A stretch of DNA of 64,000 nucleotides from Cyclobacteriaceae bacterium YHN15 (GTDB lineage Bacteria; Bacteroidota; Bacteroidia; Cytophagales; Cyclobacteriaceae): NCBI GenBank assembly GCA_003797895.1, contig RKQB01000009.1, forward strand, positions 124,001-188,000, written 5' to 3'. The notes under the pieces were generated by a model. It was given only the letters and a program-made list of their open reading frames with translations. It did no database searches and was not told the DNA's origin. Positions 1 to 7,783 of this stretch are shown piece after piece. A program made the position numbers and the translations under genes. Within the stretch, counting starts at the first letter, position 1. Every line of letters begins with the position of its first letter.

Positions 1-260
1 GTGCCCAATCCAAGTGGATGTGCATGATCCCGGTAAGCTGTAATCCATTTGTCGTCTTTTTCCAAGGCAGAGATTGCTCCTGAGGCACATGCCTCCTGAC
101 CTATGTAAAGGTGACAAAATCCCCGAATTTTTTGTTGTCCATAAAGTTGACCTGCTTTTTCTTCAAATCGTCTCATCAACAGCATGCTCTCGTACCAAAA
201 TGCATAAGTTTCTTTCGAATATTTAGCTTTTGCTTTGGTAGCAGTACTCTTCTTTGCCAT
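1..260 (-). CDS. pdhA: pyruvate dehydrogenase E1 component, alpha subunit (N-terminal part)
   Basis: The gene runs off the left edge; only the first 86 codons are present, starting at ATG 260-258. The visible protein opens with a Lys/Ala-rich leader (MAKKSTATKAKAKYSKETY) and continues with the E1-alpha core: WYESMLLMRRFEEKAGQLYG, then GFCHLYIGQEACASGAI and ITAYRDHAHPLG. These match the start of the thiamine-diphosphate-binding E1-alpha fold (family knowledge). E1-alpha and E1-beta decarboxylate pyruvate and load the acetyl group on lipoyl-E2. The homologous 2-oxoisovalerate dehydrogenase alpha chain cannot be fully excluded from so short a piece. It is divergent from recF, with about 105 bases between them. 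Confidence 0.85.
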   Translation of the reverse strand, partial: MAKKSTATKAKAKYSKETYAFWYESMLLMRRFEEKAGQLYGQQKIRGFCHLYIGQEACASGAISALEKDDKWITAYRDHAHPLGLG

Positions 261-293
261 ATCGTTTAATATAAAATATGCTAAATTAGGCCT

Positions 294-301
294 CAAATAT
301 A
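294..301 (-). promoter_or_regulatory. possible -7 element of pdhA
   Basis: On the minus strand this reads TATATTTG, a match to the Bacteroidota -7 consensus TAnnTTTG, about 33 bases before the pdhA start codon. I see no good TTG element at the usual distance upstream, so the call rests on the -7 box and its position only. Confidence 0.4.
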
Positions 302-365
302 ATGAAAAGGGCTGAATTTTCAGGCCGAATGCGAAAATAGTCAAAAACCCAACAGTTTTAGCAAG

Positions 366-1475
366 ATGTACCTCAAAAATATCCGCCTTCTTCAATTCAA
401 AAATTATCCTAAGGCCGAGGTACAGTTTTCCAAAGACATCAATTGTTTTGTGGGACTCAATGGGAGTGGCAAAACCAACCTCCTGGATGCCATTCATTAT
501 TTATGTTTGACTAAAAGTGCGATCAATGGACTTGATAACCTTAATATCCAACATGAGAAGGATTTTTTTACAGTTTCAGGAGATTTTGACCTTGAAGGAA
601 AGTCTATGGAAATCCGGTGCGTCTTTGAGAGTGGAAAGAAAAAGCAACTCTTACAGAACGGAAAAGCCATTGATAAAATGAGTGAACATATTGGACTTTT
701 ACCTGTTGTAATCATAGCTCCAGATGACACCCAGCTTATTACAGATGGAAGTGAAGAAAGAAGACGTTTTTTTGACAACATGCTCTGCCAAATGCATAAA
801 GAATACCTTGATCAAATGGTACGCTATCAGCATTTTCTCAAACAGAGAAATGCCCTTATCAAACAATTTACTGAAACCGGAAAATGGAACAGCGATTTTA
901 TTGAGCCTTATGACAGGGAGATTATACAATTATCCAAATCCATTGCTGAAAAGAGAAAATCTTTCATCAAAGAATATGAACCCATATTAAAGGAATACTA
1001 TGATATCATTTCCGGTAATCAGGAAGCCATCACCATAACCTATGAAACCCTTTGTCTCAATGAAAATTTTGAGGAAGAATTTAAATCTATTTCCCAAAAA
1101 GACTTTATCATGAAACGGACCAATATGGGCATTCATAAGGATGATTTTGTTTTTGAGATCAATGGTTATCCTATTAAAAAATTTGGTTCGCAGGGTCAAC
1201 AAAAATCTTTTGTCATTGCATTGAAACTTGCCCAGTTCCAAATTTTCCAAGCCCATAAAAAGACCAAACCTATCTTATTATTGGACGACATTTTTGATAA
1301 ACTCGATGATGGAAGAATTGAAAAGTTGATGAAATTGGTCGCAGATCACCAGTTTGGACAATTGTTTATCACGGATGCCAGACCCGAAAGATCTAAGGAA
1401 ATTTTGGAAAAAATTGATTCAGAAATCAATTTTTTCCTCATAGAAAAGGGTAAAGTCTCAGCCTGGAATCAATAA
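366..1475 (+). CDS. recF: DNA replication and repair protein RecF
   Basis: 369 aa, the usual RecF length. SMC/ABC-like ATPase head: Walker A GLNGSGKT at residues 30-37, signature GSQGQQK at about 274-280, Walker B KPILLLDDIF at 301-310 followed by the D-loop region DKLD. RecF binds gapped DNA with RecO and RecR and helps load RecA at stalled forks (family knowledge). The ATG at 366 places the conserved opening MYLKNIRLLQFKNY at the N terminus. The gene stands alone here: dnaA, dnaN and gyrB, its neighbours in many other bacteria, are absent. Its stop codon overlaps the convergent DoxX gene by 7 bases, with no terminator between them. Confidence 0.95.
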   Translation: MYLKNIRLLQFKNYPKAEVQFSKDINCFVGLNGSGKTNLLDAIHYLCLTKSAINGLDNLNIQHEKDFFTVSGDFDLEGKSMEIRCVFESGKKKQLLQNGKAIDKMSEHIGLLPVVIIAPDDTQLITDGSEERRRFFDNMLCQMHKEYLDQMVRYQHFLKQRNALIKQFTETGKWNSDFIEPYDREIIQLSKSIAEKRKSFIKEYEPILKEYYDIISGNQEAITITYETLCLNENFEEEFKSISQKDFIMKRTNMGIHKDDFVFEINGYPIKKFGSQGQQKSFVIALKLAQFQIFQAHKKTKPILLLDDIFDKLDDGRIEKLMKLVADHQFGQLFITDARPERSKEILEKIDSEINFFLIEKGKVSAWNQ

Positions 1476-1885
1476 TTTCTGTTTTTCCTGATCTGGGCAT
1501 CTACGGAGTATTTGCCTGGCCCTAACATAAACTGGACAACAAAAATCAGAAGGAAAAGTAAAGGTTTTTCCTGAACAGAAAATGGATCTTCAGCGTGGAC
1601 AATGAAAGAAACTACCCCCATGGTAAATATCAAAGGTATCAAAGAAATTCTGGTCATGAATCCCAAAGCAAGTAAAATAGCACAGAAAAATTCAGCAAAA
1701 ATGGCTGCCTGTAATGAAATTGCCGGTCCCAGTCCAATAGGATCCCTAAAAGTCTCCAATCTGGAACTGAACTCCGCAATCTTTGGCCAGCCGTGGGTCA
1801 TGATCATCAAAGCGGACGCTAGCCTCAAAATCAACAAACCTAAATTGGACAGAAGGGGAGTGGTGGAGAAAAAGAGCTTTTTCAT
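1469..1885 (-). CDS. DoxX family membrane protein
   Basis: 138 aa, four predicted membrane segments (about residues 12-32, 55-78, 82-98 and 105-122). The DoxX pattern is visible as GLLILRLASALMIMTHGWPK, then the acidic-aromatic AEFFCAILLALGFMTR segment and a final LGPGKYSVD, all typical of this family. The precise substrate or redox role of most DoxX proteins is unknown, and the sequence gives no more specific hint. It is convergent with recF and overlaps its stop codon. Confidence 0.85.
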   Translation of the reverse strand: MKKLFFSTTPLLSNLGLLILRLASALMIMTHGWPKIAEFSSRLETFRDPIGLGPAISLQAAIFAEFFCAILLALGFMTRISLIPLIFTMGVVSFIVHAEDPFSVQEKPLLFLLIFVVQFMLGPGKYSVDAQIRKNRNY

Positions 1886-2000
1886 TGTCTGTATTAATTA
1901 AGATGATCTCTAAACAAAAATAACAAGAATTCGATGGGAATTTTCAAAATAGAACGATAATTGCTTAATTCACGTAAAAACTTACCAAAGACATCAAACC

Positions 2001-3122
2001 ATGATCAAATTTCTTTCCTCATTTCTTATTGCATTCATTTTTAGCTTTCAAACTTTTTCCCAAGAACCATCCCCCGCTTATTTGGAGTACATGAAAGGCC
2101 TTGAAAACCTCATCCAAAATGAGTTGTATGGTCAAGTTTCCGAAATACTTTATGACGTTGAAAAAGCCCCTTCTCCGGAATCTTACATCAGTTTTTGTAA
2201 GGAGGTCGAGGAAAAGCTGACCTCCTATTATCAACAATATGAAAAAAACATGGAGGAAAGCGAGCGGAAAAGTGCCAATCAATTTTCCCAGGCCATGATG
2301 ATACAATTGAGTGAATTATACCTTGAGAGGGCGGAAGATATTACTATACAGGAAAGGAAATCCTTTTTTAAGGAATTTCTAAATCAAATGGGATATTTTG
2401 AAACGGTTACAGACTTGAACGAGGATATAGCCAGATCCATCAGTATGAATTTATACGCTGTTTTGGGAATACCCTTTGGCATGCCCAATACTGAAGTGGC
2501 AAGTTATATTCAAACGGAAAGTGATCCTGCCAAAGAGTTCTATCAAGCAGCTTACCTCATCAATGAAATGTCCATGTTAAATATAGGCTTTCTAGAAATT
2601 GAGCAAATGATTTCCAATTTTAAAAGTACATATCCTTCTTCCATCCATGTTTCCAAACTTGAAAACACACTTTCATCTTTAGAAAATCTTAAGGAAGGGG
2701 CCTTGGTTGAAAATTTTTCATTTATAGATCTGGAAGGTAATTCTGTAGGTCTTTCCGAATTCAAAGACAAAATCATTTATCTCGATCTCTGGGCCAGTTG
2801 GTGCGGTCCATGTATCAACACATTTAGGACCAAAACGCCTGATTTTGAAAAAAAATTAAGGGATAGAAATGATATCGTTTTAATGTATATCTCTATTGAT
2901 GAAAAACAAGAACCATGGAAAAACTATTTGGCCAAGAATCCCATGAGTGGAGTTCATCTATTTGCCGGAAAGGGGTTTGAAGCAGATATCATGAAGTATT
3001 TTAAAGTCTGGGGAATTCCAAGATATCTGATCATAGGTAAAGGCAACAGGTTATTCTCACCAAATGCCCCTAGACCAGGGGATGAAGCGATTGAAGTTTT
3101 AAGGGGAATTGCAGGATTGTAA
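2001..3122 (+). CDS. TlpA-like thiol-disulfide oxidoreductase, exported
   Basis: 373 aa. An N-terminal signal peptide (MIKFLSSFLIAFIFSFQTFS, cleavage probably after the Ser-Gln near residue 21) directs it to the periplasm. Residues 25-230 are a helical region I do not recognise. Residues 235-373 form a thioredoxin/AhpC-TSA fold with the active site WCGPC at 267-271 and the cis-proline segment VWGIPRYLII near 345. This architecture (helical N part plus TlpA-like domain) is common in Bacteroidota. The role is likely reduction of periplasmic disulfides or cytochrome c maturation, but the partner is unknown. Single-gene unit, convergent with the next gene. Confidence 0.85.
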   Translation: MIKFLSSFLIAFIFSFQTFSQEPSPAYLEYMKGLENLIQNELYGQVSEILYDVEKAPSPESYISFCKEVEEKLTSYYQQYEKNMEESERKSANQFSQAMMIQLSELYLERAEDITIQERKSFFKEFLNQMGYFETVTDLNEDIARSISMNLYAVLGIPFGMPNTEVASYIQTESDPAKEFYQAAYLINEMSMLNIGFLEIEQMISNFKSTYPSSIHVSKLENTLSSLENLKEGALVENFSFIDLEGNSVGLSEFKDKIIYLDLWASWCGPCINTFRTKTPDFEKKLRDRNDIVLMYISIDEKQEPWKNYLAKNPMSGVHLFAGKGFEADIMKYFKVWGIPRYLIIGKGNRLFSPNAPRPGDEAIEVLRGIAGL

Positions 3123-3130
3123 ATATTCCG

Positions 3131-3176
3131 GATTTCGGAAATCGGATTTCGGAAGTATCTGAAATCCGATTTCCTA
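3131..3176. repeat. palindromic intergenic repeat, stem-loop between convergent genes
   Basis: A 10-mer GGATTTCGGA occurs twice (3131-3140 and 3145-3154). The 14-base arm at 3138-3151 is perfectly complementary to 3162-3175, leaving a 10-base loop. It lies between the convergent ends of the TlpA-like gene and the nucleotidyltransferase gene. There is no T-run after either arm, so it is not a standard Rho-independent terminator; it resembles a dispersed palindromic repeat element, though only one copy is in this window. Confidence 0.7.
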
Positions 3177-3192
3177 AATCTAATTCTATAAA

Positions 3193-4098
3193 TTAGCCCC
3201 AAAGCCTTTCTGGGTACTCCCCAGAATCATGCATTTTCTTCAAAGCTTCAATGACAATAGGCTTATCCTCTGTATAGGTAACTCCAAACCAGGTTTTCCC
3301 TCCCTCCAATATTTCAAAGGCTGCTTTACCTTCCTGAATTAGGTTATTGGCTACTGTTGGAATAAAAAATTCAGACTTGAGGTTTTCTTTATTTTTTGGC
3401 AAGAATTCTTTCCACATATCCATGATATCAGAAAATACTGCCTGATGAAATCCCCAGAAATTCATGGACACAGGAGTATCTTCTTTGATTTCCAACTCTA
3501 CCCCTTCACCTTTGGATATGATCTTGTCACCTTCCCTGGCGATGGAGGTTCTTTCTACCATTCCTATCAATTGATTCGCATCATTCATGGCACAGACCCC
3601 ACGGCTGACCGTTCCATTTTCGGACAAGACGTCCTGAATAGCATAGCCTACCATGGCATGTAAATTAGTCTGGACCCCATTGATTAAAAATTTTCCCAAA
3701 ACTTCAAAAGCTTCCTTCCCATAAAAATCATCTGCATTGATTACTGCAAATGGTTCCGCTATAGCGTCCTTGGCGCATAAAACGGCATGGGCCGTTCCAT
3801 ATGGCTTGACCCTGTCCGGATTCTGGAATTCTTCAGGAACAAAACTTGTGAGGGATTGTAAGACAAAATCTACTTCAATTTTACCTTTCAATTTGGGCAA
3901 AAATAAATCTTTTGCCAATTCAAGAATTTCGTCTCTTACGATAAGTACGACCTTTCCAAATCCTGCCCGGATGGCGTCATAAATTGAATACTCCAATATG
4001 GTCTCTCCATTTGGCCCAAATCCATCAATCTGCTTGTTTCCACCATACCTGCTGCCCATTCCTGCAGCCAATACCAAAAGTGTTGGTTTATTTTCCAT
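3193..4098 (-). CDS. nucleotidyltransferase (NDP-sugar synthase type)
   Basis: 301 aa. The N terminus carries the sugar nucleotidyltransferase signature LVLAAGMGSRYGGNKQ (residues 8-23) followed by GPNGETILEYSIYDAIRAG, and the metal-binding NADDFYG sits near residue 121. Family members transfer a nucleotidyl group from an NTP to a sugar phosphate. The altered signature (GNKQIDGFGP where RmlA/GalU have K-P) is typical of a Bacteroidota subgroup whose sugar is not established, so I do not name it GalU or RmlA. A TAATTTTG box at 4133-4126 (minus strand) may be its -7 element. Confidence 0.8.
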   Translation of the reverse strand: MENKPTLLVLAAGMGSRYGGNKQIDGFGPNGETILEYSIYDAIRAGFGKVVLIVRDEILELAKDLFLPKLKGKIEVDFVLQSLTSFVPEEFQNPDRVKPYGTAHAVLCAKDAIAEPFAVINADDFYGKEAFEVLGKFLINGVQTNLHAMVGYAIQDVLSENGTVSRGVCAMNDANQLIGMVERTSIAREGDKIISKGEGVELEIKEDTPVSMNFWGFHQAVFSDIMDMWKEFLPKNKENLKSEFFIPTVANNLIQEGKAAFEILEGGKTWFGVTYTEDKPIVIEALKKMHDSGEYPERLWG

Positions 4099-4406
4099 AA
4101 AATATAATTACGTTCTAATTGAGCTCAAAATTAGGTTTTTAAAGCGTTATTGAAAGGATCAAAGATGAATAATTCAAAAAAAATTTCTCCCTATATTTTT
4201 TGATAAATTTAGTTTAAATAATAACCATTCTTTAAGCAAAAAATGTTTTTTTACAAAAAAGTAGTTTGAAATAAATCCATTCTTCTAAAAAAATTATCTT
4301 TTTATATACAAGTTGGTTATTTTTTTACCTTTGTATTGTTTTATTTACAATTTTTATCTTAGATTAGCGCAGATTTCCTATTAAACCCATTGAAAAATTA
4401 ATTAAA
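4099..4406. other. AT-rich divergent intergenic region upstream of the PII-AmtB operon
   Basis: Very AT-rich 308 bases between two divergent genes. It holds two candidate -7 boxes: TAATTTTG on the minus strand at 4133-4126 for the nucleotidyltransferase and TACCTTTG on the plus strand at 4326-4333 for the PII gene. I found no sigma-54-type GG/GC pair here. No small reading frame is convincing. Confidence 0.5.
4326..4333 (+). promoter_or_regulatory. candidate -7 box of the PII-amtB operon
   Basis: TACCTTTG, a match to TAnnTTTG, 73 bases before the PII start codon. A TTG lies upstream, but only 11 bases away, shorter than the usual spacing. The leader between this box and the gene is long enough to hold control elements. 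Confidence 0.45.
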
Positions 4407-4745
4407 ATGAAAAAAATAGAAGCAATTATTAGAACATCCAAATTTGAGGATATACACCAATGCATTGCTGGATTGGGTGTAAAGTTCTTCACCTTTTATG
4501 AGGTAAAGGGAATGGGAATGGAACATGCAAAACCCCAAACTTACAGAGGGGTGGCCTATGAACCTGCTTATATCCCAAGGACAAAGATTGAGATAGTGGC
4601 GCTGGACGAACATGTAGAAGAAATCATCAATTGTATTTTGTCCCATGGAAGAACCGGAGAAGTCGGGGATGGGAAAATTTTCATTTATGAGGCCTTGGAG
4701 GCCTACAGAATTAGGAATAATGACAAAAGAGAAGAGGCGCTTTAA
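4407..4745 (+). CDS. glnK: PII family nitrogen regulatory protein
   Basis: 112 aa, the standard PII length. The chain follows the family from MKKIEAIIRTSKFEDI onward. The T-loop region holds Tyr51 (in YRGVAYEP), the residue that GlnD uridylylates in proteobacteria, and the B-loop is RTGEVGDGKIF (about 82-92), which binds ATP/ADP and 2-oxoglutarate (family knowledge). PII trimers plug AmtB when nitrogen is plentiful; amtB follows 117 bases downstream, the classic glnK-amtB order, so this is the transporter-coupled paralogue rather than a stand-alone glnB. No GlnD-type enzyme is in the window, so whether Tyr51 is modified is open. Confidence 0.92.
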   Translation: MKKIEAIIRTSKFEDIHQCIAGLGVKFFTFYEVKGMGMEHAKPQTYRGVAYEPAYIPRTKIEIVALDEHVEEIINCILSHGRTGEVGDGKIFIYEALEAYRIRNNDKREEAL

Positions 4746-4862
4746 TTGTAAAAAGTATTTTGAAACCAATTCAAGAACTGGTGATACCATTCGATATCCT
4801 TTATATACTTTACTAAGGCTCTTTTGAATTACCGTATTTAAGAACCAAAACCTATCATACCT

Positions 4863-6095
4863 ATGAATCAAGAATTATTTACCATCAATAACCTATGGAT
4901 GATGGTAGCAACCATCCTGGTGTTTATCATGCACCTTGGCTTTGCCAGCCTGGAAGCGGGTCTGACTCGGGCGAAAAACACTGTCAATATATTATTTAAA
5001 AATACGATAATTCCTGCCATTGGCCTTTTAACCTATGCCTTCATAGGATTCAACCTGATGTATCCGGGTGATGATTTTGCAGGTAGTTTTATTGGGCTTT
5101 CAGGGATAGGAATTTCTTTGCCGGAAGGATGGAATACCTTTGCCTACAATGAAGGCTATACCTTCTTTACGGACTTTATATTTCAGGCCATGTTTGCAGC
5201 TACAGCTGCCACTATTGTTTCCGGAGCTGTAGCGGAAAGAATCAAACTTGGTCCATTTATTTTCTTTTCCATCCTATATGTGGGTATTTGCTACCCTATT
5301 GTAGGCATGTGGAAATGGGGAGGAGGATTTTTGGATAGTCTAGAAGTACCGTTTTATGATTTTGCAGGATCCACTATTGTACATTCTGTTGGAGGGTGGG
5401 GCGCTTTGGTGGGTGCTTTCCTTTTAGGTCCTAGAATTGGAAAATATACAGAATCCGGCATGAGGGCCATCCCCGGCCATAATATTCCTATGGCCACTAT
5501 AGGGGTCTTTTTGTTGTGGTTCGGCTGGTTCGGGTTCAATGGGGGCTCGGTTCTCTCTGCTGATCCCGGCACTGTATCTCTTGTTTTTGTGACCACAGCT
5601 ATTGCCGGCGCATCTGGGGCTTTTGGGGCATTGATTACATCTTACCTTAAATTTAGGACATACGATATCACTATGGTGCTCAATGGGATTTTAGCAGGTC
5701 TGGTAGGTATCACTGCCGGTGCAGACTTAATGAGCATAGGTGAAGCGGCCATTATTGGATTCATTGGCGGAGCTATTGTGGTTTTGGCAGTGGTTTTATT
5801 TGATAGAATTAAAATTGACGATCCTGTTGGTGCCATATCAGTTCACTTGGTAGGAGGAATATGGGGAACATTGGCAGTCGGTATATTTGGAGATTTAGCT
5901 GGATTTCAGCAAATAATTTCACAGCTCATCGGTATAGCAGCAGTTGGTGCATTCTGTTTCCTTACAAGCTGGCTTATCTTTTTCTCTATGAAAAGAAGTA
6001 TCGGAATCCGTGTCCACGAAAAGGAAGAACTGGAAGGATTGGACATCAACGAACACAGCATGCAAGCCTATCCTGACTTCGCTCCAAAAGATTGA
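4863..6095 (+). CDS. amtB: ammonium transporter AmtB
   Basis: 410 aa, about 11 membrane segments. The two pore histidines of the twin-His motif are at His174 (in STIVHSVGGWGAL) and His328 (in GAISVHLVGGIWG). The FGWFGFNGGS stretch (220-229) and the N-terminal LGFASLEAGLTRAKNT are characteristic of the Amt family. It conducts ammonium/ammonia across the inner membrane. PII, encoded just upstream, should gate it. Expression is probably nitrogen-controlled through the promoter before the PII gene; the 117-base gap does not hold an obvious second promoter. A strong bidirectional hairpin terminator follows. Confidence 0.95.
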   Translation: MNQELFTINNLWMMVATILVFIMHLGFASLEAGLTRAKNTVNILFKNTIIPAIGLLTYAFIGFNLMYPGDDFAGSFIGLSGIGISLPEGWNTFAYNEGYTFFTDFIFQAMFAATAATIVSGAVAERIKLGPFIFFSILYVGICYPIVGMWKWGGGFLDSLEVPFYDFAGSTIVHSVGGWGALVGAFLLGPRIGKYTESGMRAIPGHNIPMATIGVFLLWFGWFGFNGGSVLSADPGTVSLVFVTTAIAGASGAFGALITSYLKFRTYDITMVLNGILAGLVGITAGADLMSIGEAAIIGFIGGAIVVLAVVLFDRIKIDDPVGAISVHLVGGIWGTLAVGIFGDLAGFQQIISQLIGIAAVGAFCFLTSWLIFFSMKRSIGIRVHEKEELEGLDINEHSMQAYPDFAPKD

Positions 6096-6119
6096 CATTT
6101 ATTTTTTCCCCTATTTAAA

Positions 6120-6154
6120 AAAGAAAAGCTGTTCTTTTGGAACAGCTTTTCTTT
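6120..6154. terminator. bidirectional Rho-independent terminator (amtB / nadC)
   Basis: 15-base perfect stem (6120-6134 with 6140-6154) and a 5-base loop, with A-rich sequence before and T-rich sequence after, so it can act for amtB on the plus strand and for nadC on the minus strand. Confidence 0.85.
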
Positions 6155-6305
6155 GCCTCTTTATTGTACCAGGAAAATTTTAAACCCAAATTATTAAATT
6201 TCAAAGTACAACTCTCTTCCTAACAGCCTTTTCATTTAAATCTCCGGAATAAGTTTGTGATTTACCCTTTGATCATTTGTAATTAATAAATAATCACGAA
6301 TCATT

Positions 6306-7166
6306 TCAATAGGCTTTCAAGCTGATATCCAAACTCCTGACCTGATGAGTCAAAGCACCAACGGAAATAAAATCAACACCACATTCAGCCACGTTTCTCA
6401 AATTGTCTTCAGTTATTCCCCCTGAAGCTTCTAAAAGATATCTCCCAGCAACCATTTTTACAGCCTCCCTCATGGTAGCATAATCCATATTGTCCAGCAT
6501 AATATAGTCGATGCCTCCAATGTCCAATACCTCCTGAACCTCCTCCAATGTCCGGGTTTCCACTTCAATCTTGAGATTCAAATCTTTCTTTTTCAAGTAG
6601 GAAATTGTATTGGTTATGGCATTTTTGATCCCACCGGCAAAATCAATATGGTTATCTTTCAACATCACCATATCATACAATGCAAAACGGTGATTAAGGC
6701 CTCCTCCCAGTGAGACGGCCCATTTTTCCATCAGCCTAAAATTGGGTGTGGTCTTTCGAGTGTCCATCAACCTCGCTTTTGTATGCTTTATCAAGTCCGT
6801 CAACTGATTAGTTTTTGTGGCAATACCACTCATACGCTGCATACAGTTCAGTACCAATCGTTCTGTTGTCAAAATAGATGCAGCCGGCCCTTTTACAAGT
6901 AAACCGATATCACCACGGGTAACTTTAGTCCCATCCTGCATTAAAAGGTCAACCTTCATGGTTGGGTCATACTGAAGGAAGATCATTTGGGCAAGTTCCA
7001 ACCCGGCAATTAGCCCATCTTCTTTAATAAGCAATTGGGCTTTACCCATACTTCCTTTTGGGATACAACCTAAAGTTGAATGATCCCCATCTCCAACATC
7101 TTCTATCAGGGCCTGCCGAATAAATTCCTGGATTTTCTCTTGGCTAAGGTAATTTGGTCTTTTCAC
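6306..7166 (-). CDS. nadC: nicotinate-nucleotide pyrophosphorylase (carboxylating)
   Basis: 286 aa. Quinolinate phosphoribosyltransferase: makes nicotinate mononucleotide from quinolinate and PRPP in de novo NAD synthesis. Visible family signatures are EDVGDGDHST near the N terminus, LVLNCMQRMSGIAT (about 124-137), DTRKTTPNFR (about 154-163), LGGGLNHRFALYDMVMLKDNH (key basic residues), and the phosphate-binding ASGGITEDNL near 248. It lies 33 bases after the DUF4783 gene and is probably co-transcribed with it. nadA and nadB are not in the window. Confidence 0.95.
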   Translation of the reverse strand: MKRPNYLSQEKIQEFIRQALIEDVGDGDHSTLGCIPKGSMGKAQLLIKEDGLIAGLELAQMIFLQYDPTMKVDLLMQDGTKVTRGDIGLLVKGPAASILTTERLVLNCMQRMSGIATKTNQLTDLIKHTKARLMDTRKTTPNFRLMEKWAVSLGGGLNHRFALYDMVMLKDNHIDFAGGIKNAITNTISYLKKKDLNLKIEVETRTLEEVQEVLDIGGIDYIMLDNMDYATMREAVKMVAGRYLLEASGGITEDNLRNVAECGVDFISVGALTHQVRSLDISLKAY

Positions 7167-7199
7167 AGCCCAAAATTATAAAAATAAAGCTGCTATTCG

Positions 7200-7610
7200 C
7201 TATTTAACGCCTTTAACAATATCAAGACTATACACTTTTATGGATTCGTTTTCTTTCTTACCCTTTATAAACACCCTAAAAACCGTTTCTTCAGTCTTAT
7301 AATTTCCGATATAATAAATGATCTGGTCCGTATTGCTTCCCTGGTGCAGTAGCTGAAAGTCAACAGGTGGGAATTTTTTGAAAAAATCACGCATAACCAA
7401 TTCTGCTTGGTTTCTTGAATAGTCTCCTTGATTACCGTTTATATTGATGTCAATGCCGGAATCAAAATATTTGGCCAATTCCTTACTTGAACCTGATTGA
7501 AATACGGTTACAATACCATCAAGTGAATTGGGGGTGGATTTTGTGGAGCTTGCTTGGGTAAAGGAAAATGCGAGTAACAAAAGTACGCCTATGTAAAGCA
7601 GTTTTTTCAT
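7200..7610 (-). CDS. DUF4783 domain exported protein
   Basis: 136 aa from the ATG at 7610-7608. A longer frame extends 17 codons upstream, but the internal Met gives a clean signal peptide (MKKLLYIGVLLLLAFSFTQA), so I take that start. The mature part is a small NTF2-like alpha+beta domain of the DUF4783 type (SLDGIVTVFQSGSSKELAKYF ... FFKKFPPVDFQLLHQG), common in Bacteroidota and often placed before nadC. Function unknown. Confidence 0.8.
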   Translation of the reverse strand: MKKLLYIGVLLLLAFSFTQASSTKSTPNSLDGIVTVFQSGSSKELAKYFDSGIDININGNQGDYSRNQAELVMRDFFKKFPPVDFQLLHQGSNTDQIIYYIGNYKTEETVFRVFIKGKKENESIKVYSLDIVKGVK

Positions 7611-7771
7611 CGGGAAATTTTTAACAAATATTAAGCCAAAAAATAAACCCGCATCCAACACAATTAAAACAGAACAATTTTTAAGAAATTAAAACTCCTC
7701 AATTATTGTTGGCTAAATAAAGAATCAGCATTTTTACGCTCCATTACTGAAAACAGGTATTTATAATCCAG

Positions 7772-7779
7772 TAAATTTG
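7772..7779 (+). promoter_or_regulatory. candidate -7 box directly before gpmI
   Basis: TAAATTTG ends only 4 bases before the gpmI ATG at 7784. If it is used, transcription would begin at or very near the start codon and the mRNA would be leaderless. No clear -33 TTG at the usual spacing. Confidence 0.45.
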
Positions 7780-7783
7780 TAAC

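Noticed and set aside
366..1475. RecF as a marker of an adjacent dnaA-dnaN origin.
   Set aside because: No dnaA, dnaN or gyrB is beside it, and no perfect DnaA box lies within the first 18 kb; the box cluster is 17 kb or more away.
4099..4406. A sigma-54 promoter was sought before the PII-amtB genes.
   Set aside because: No GG-N10-GC pair was found; the TACCTTTG box explains the start better.
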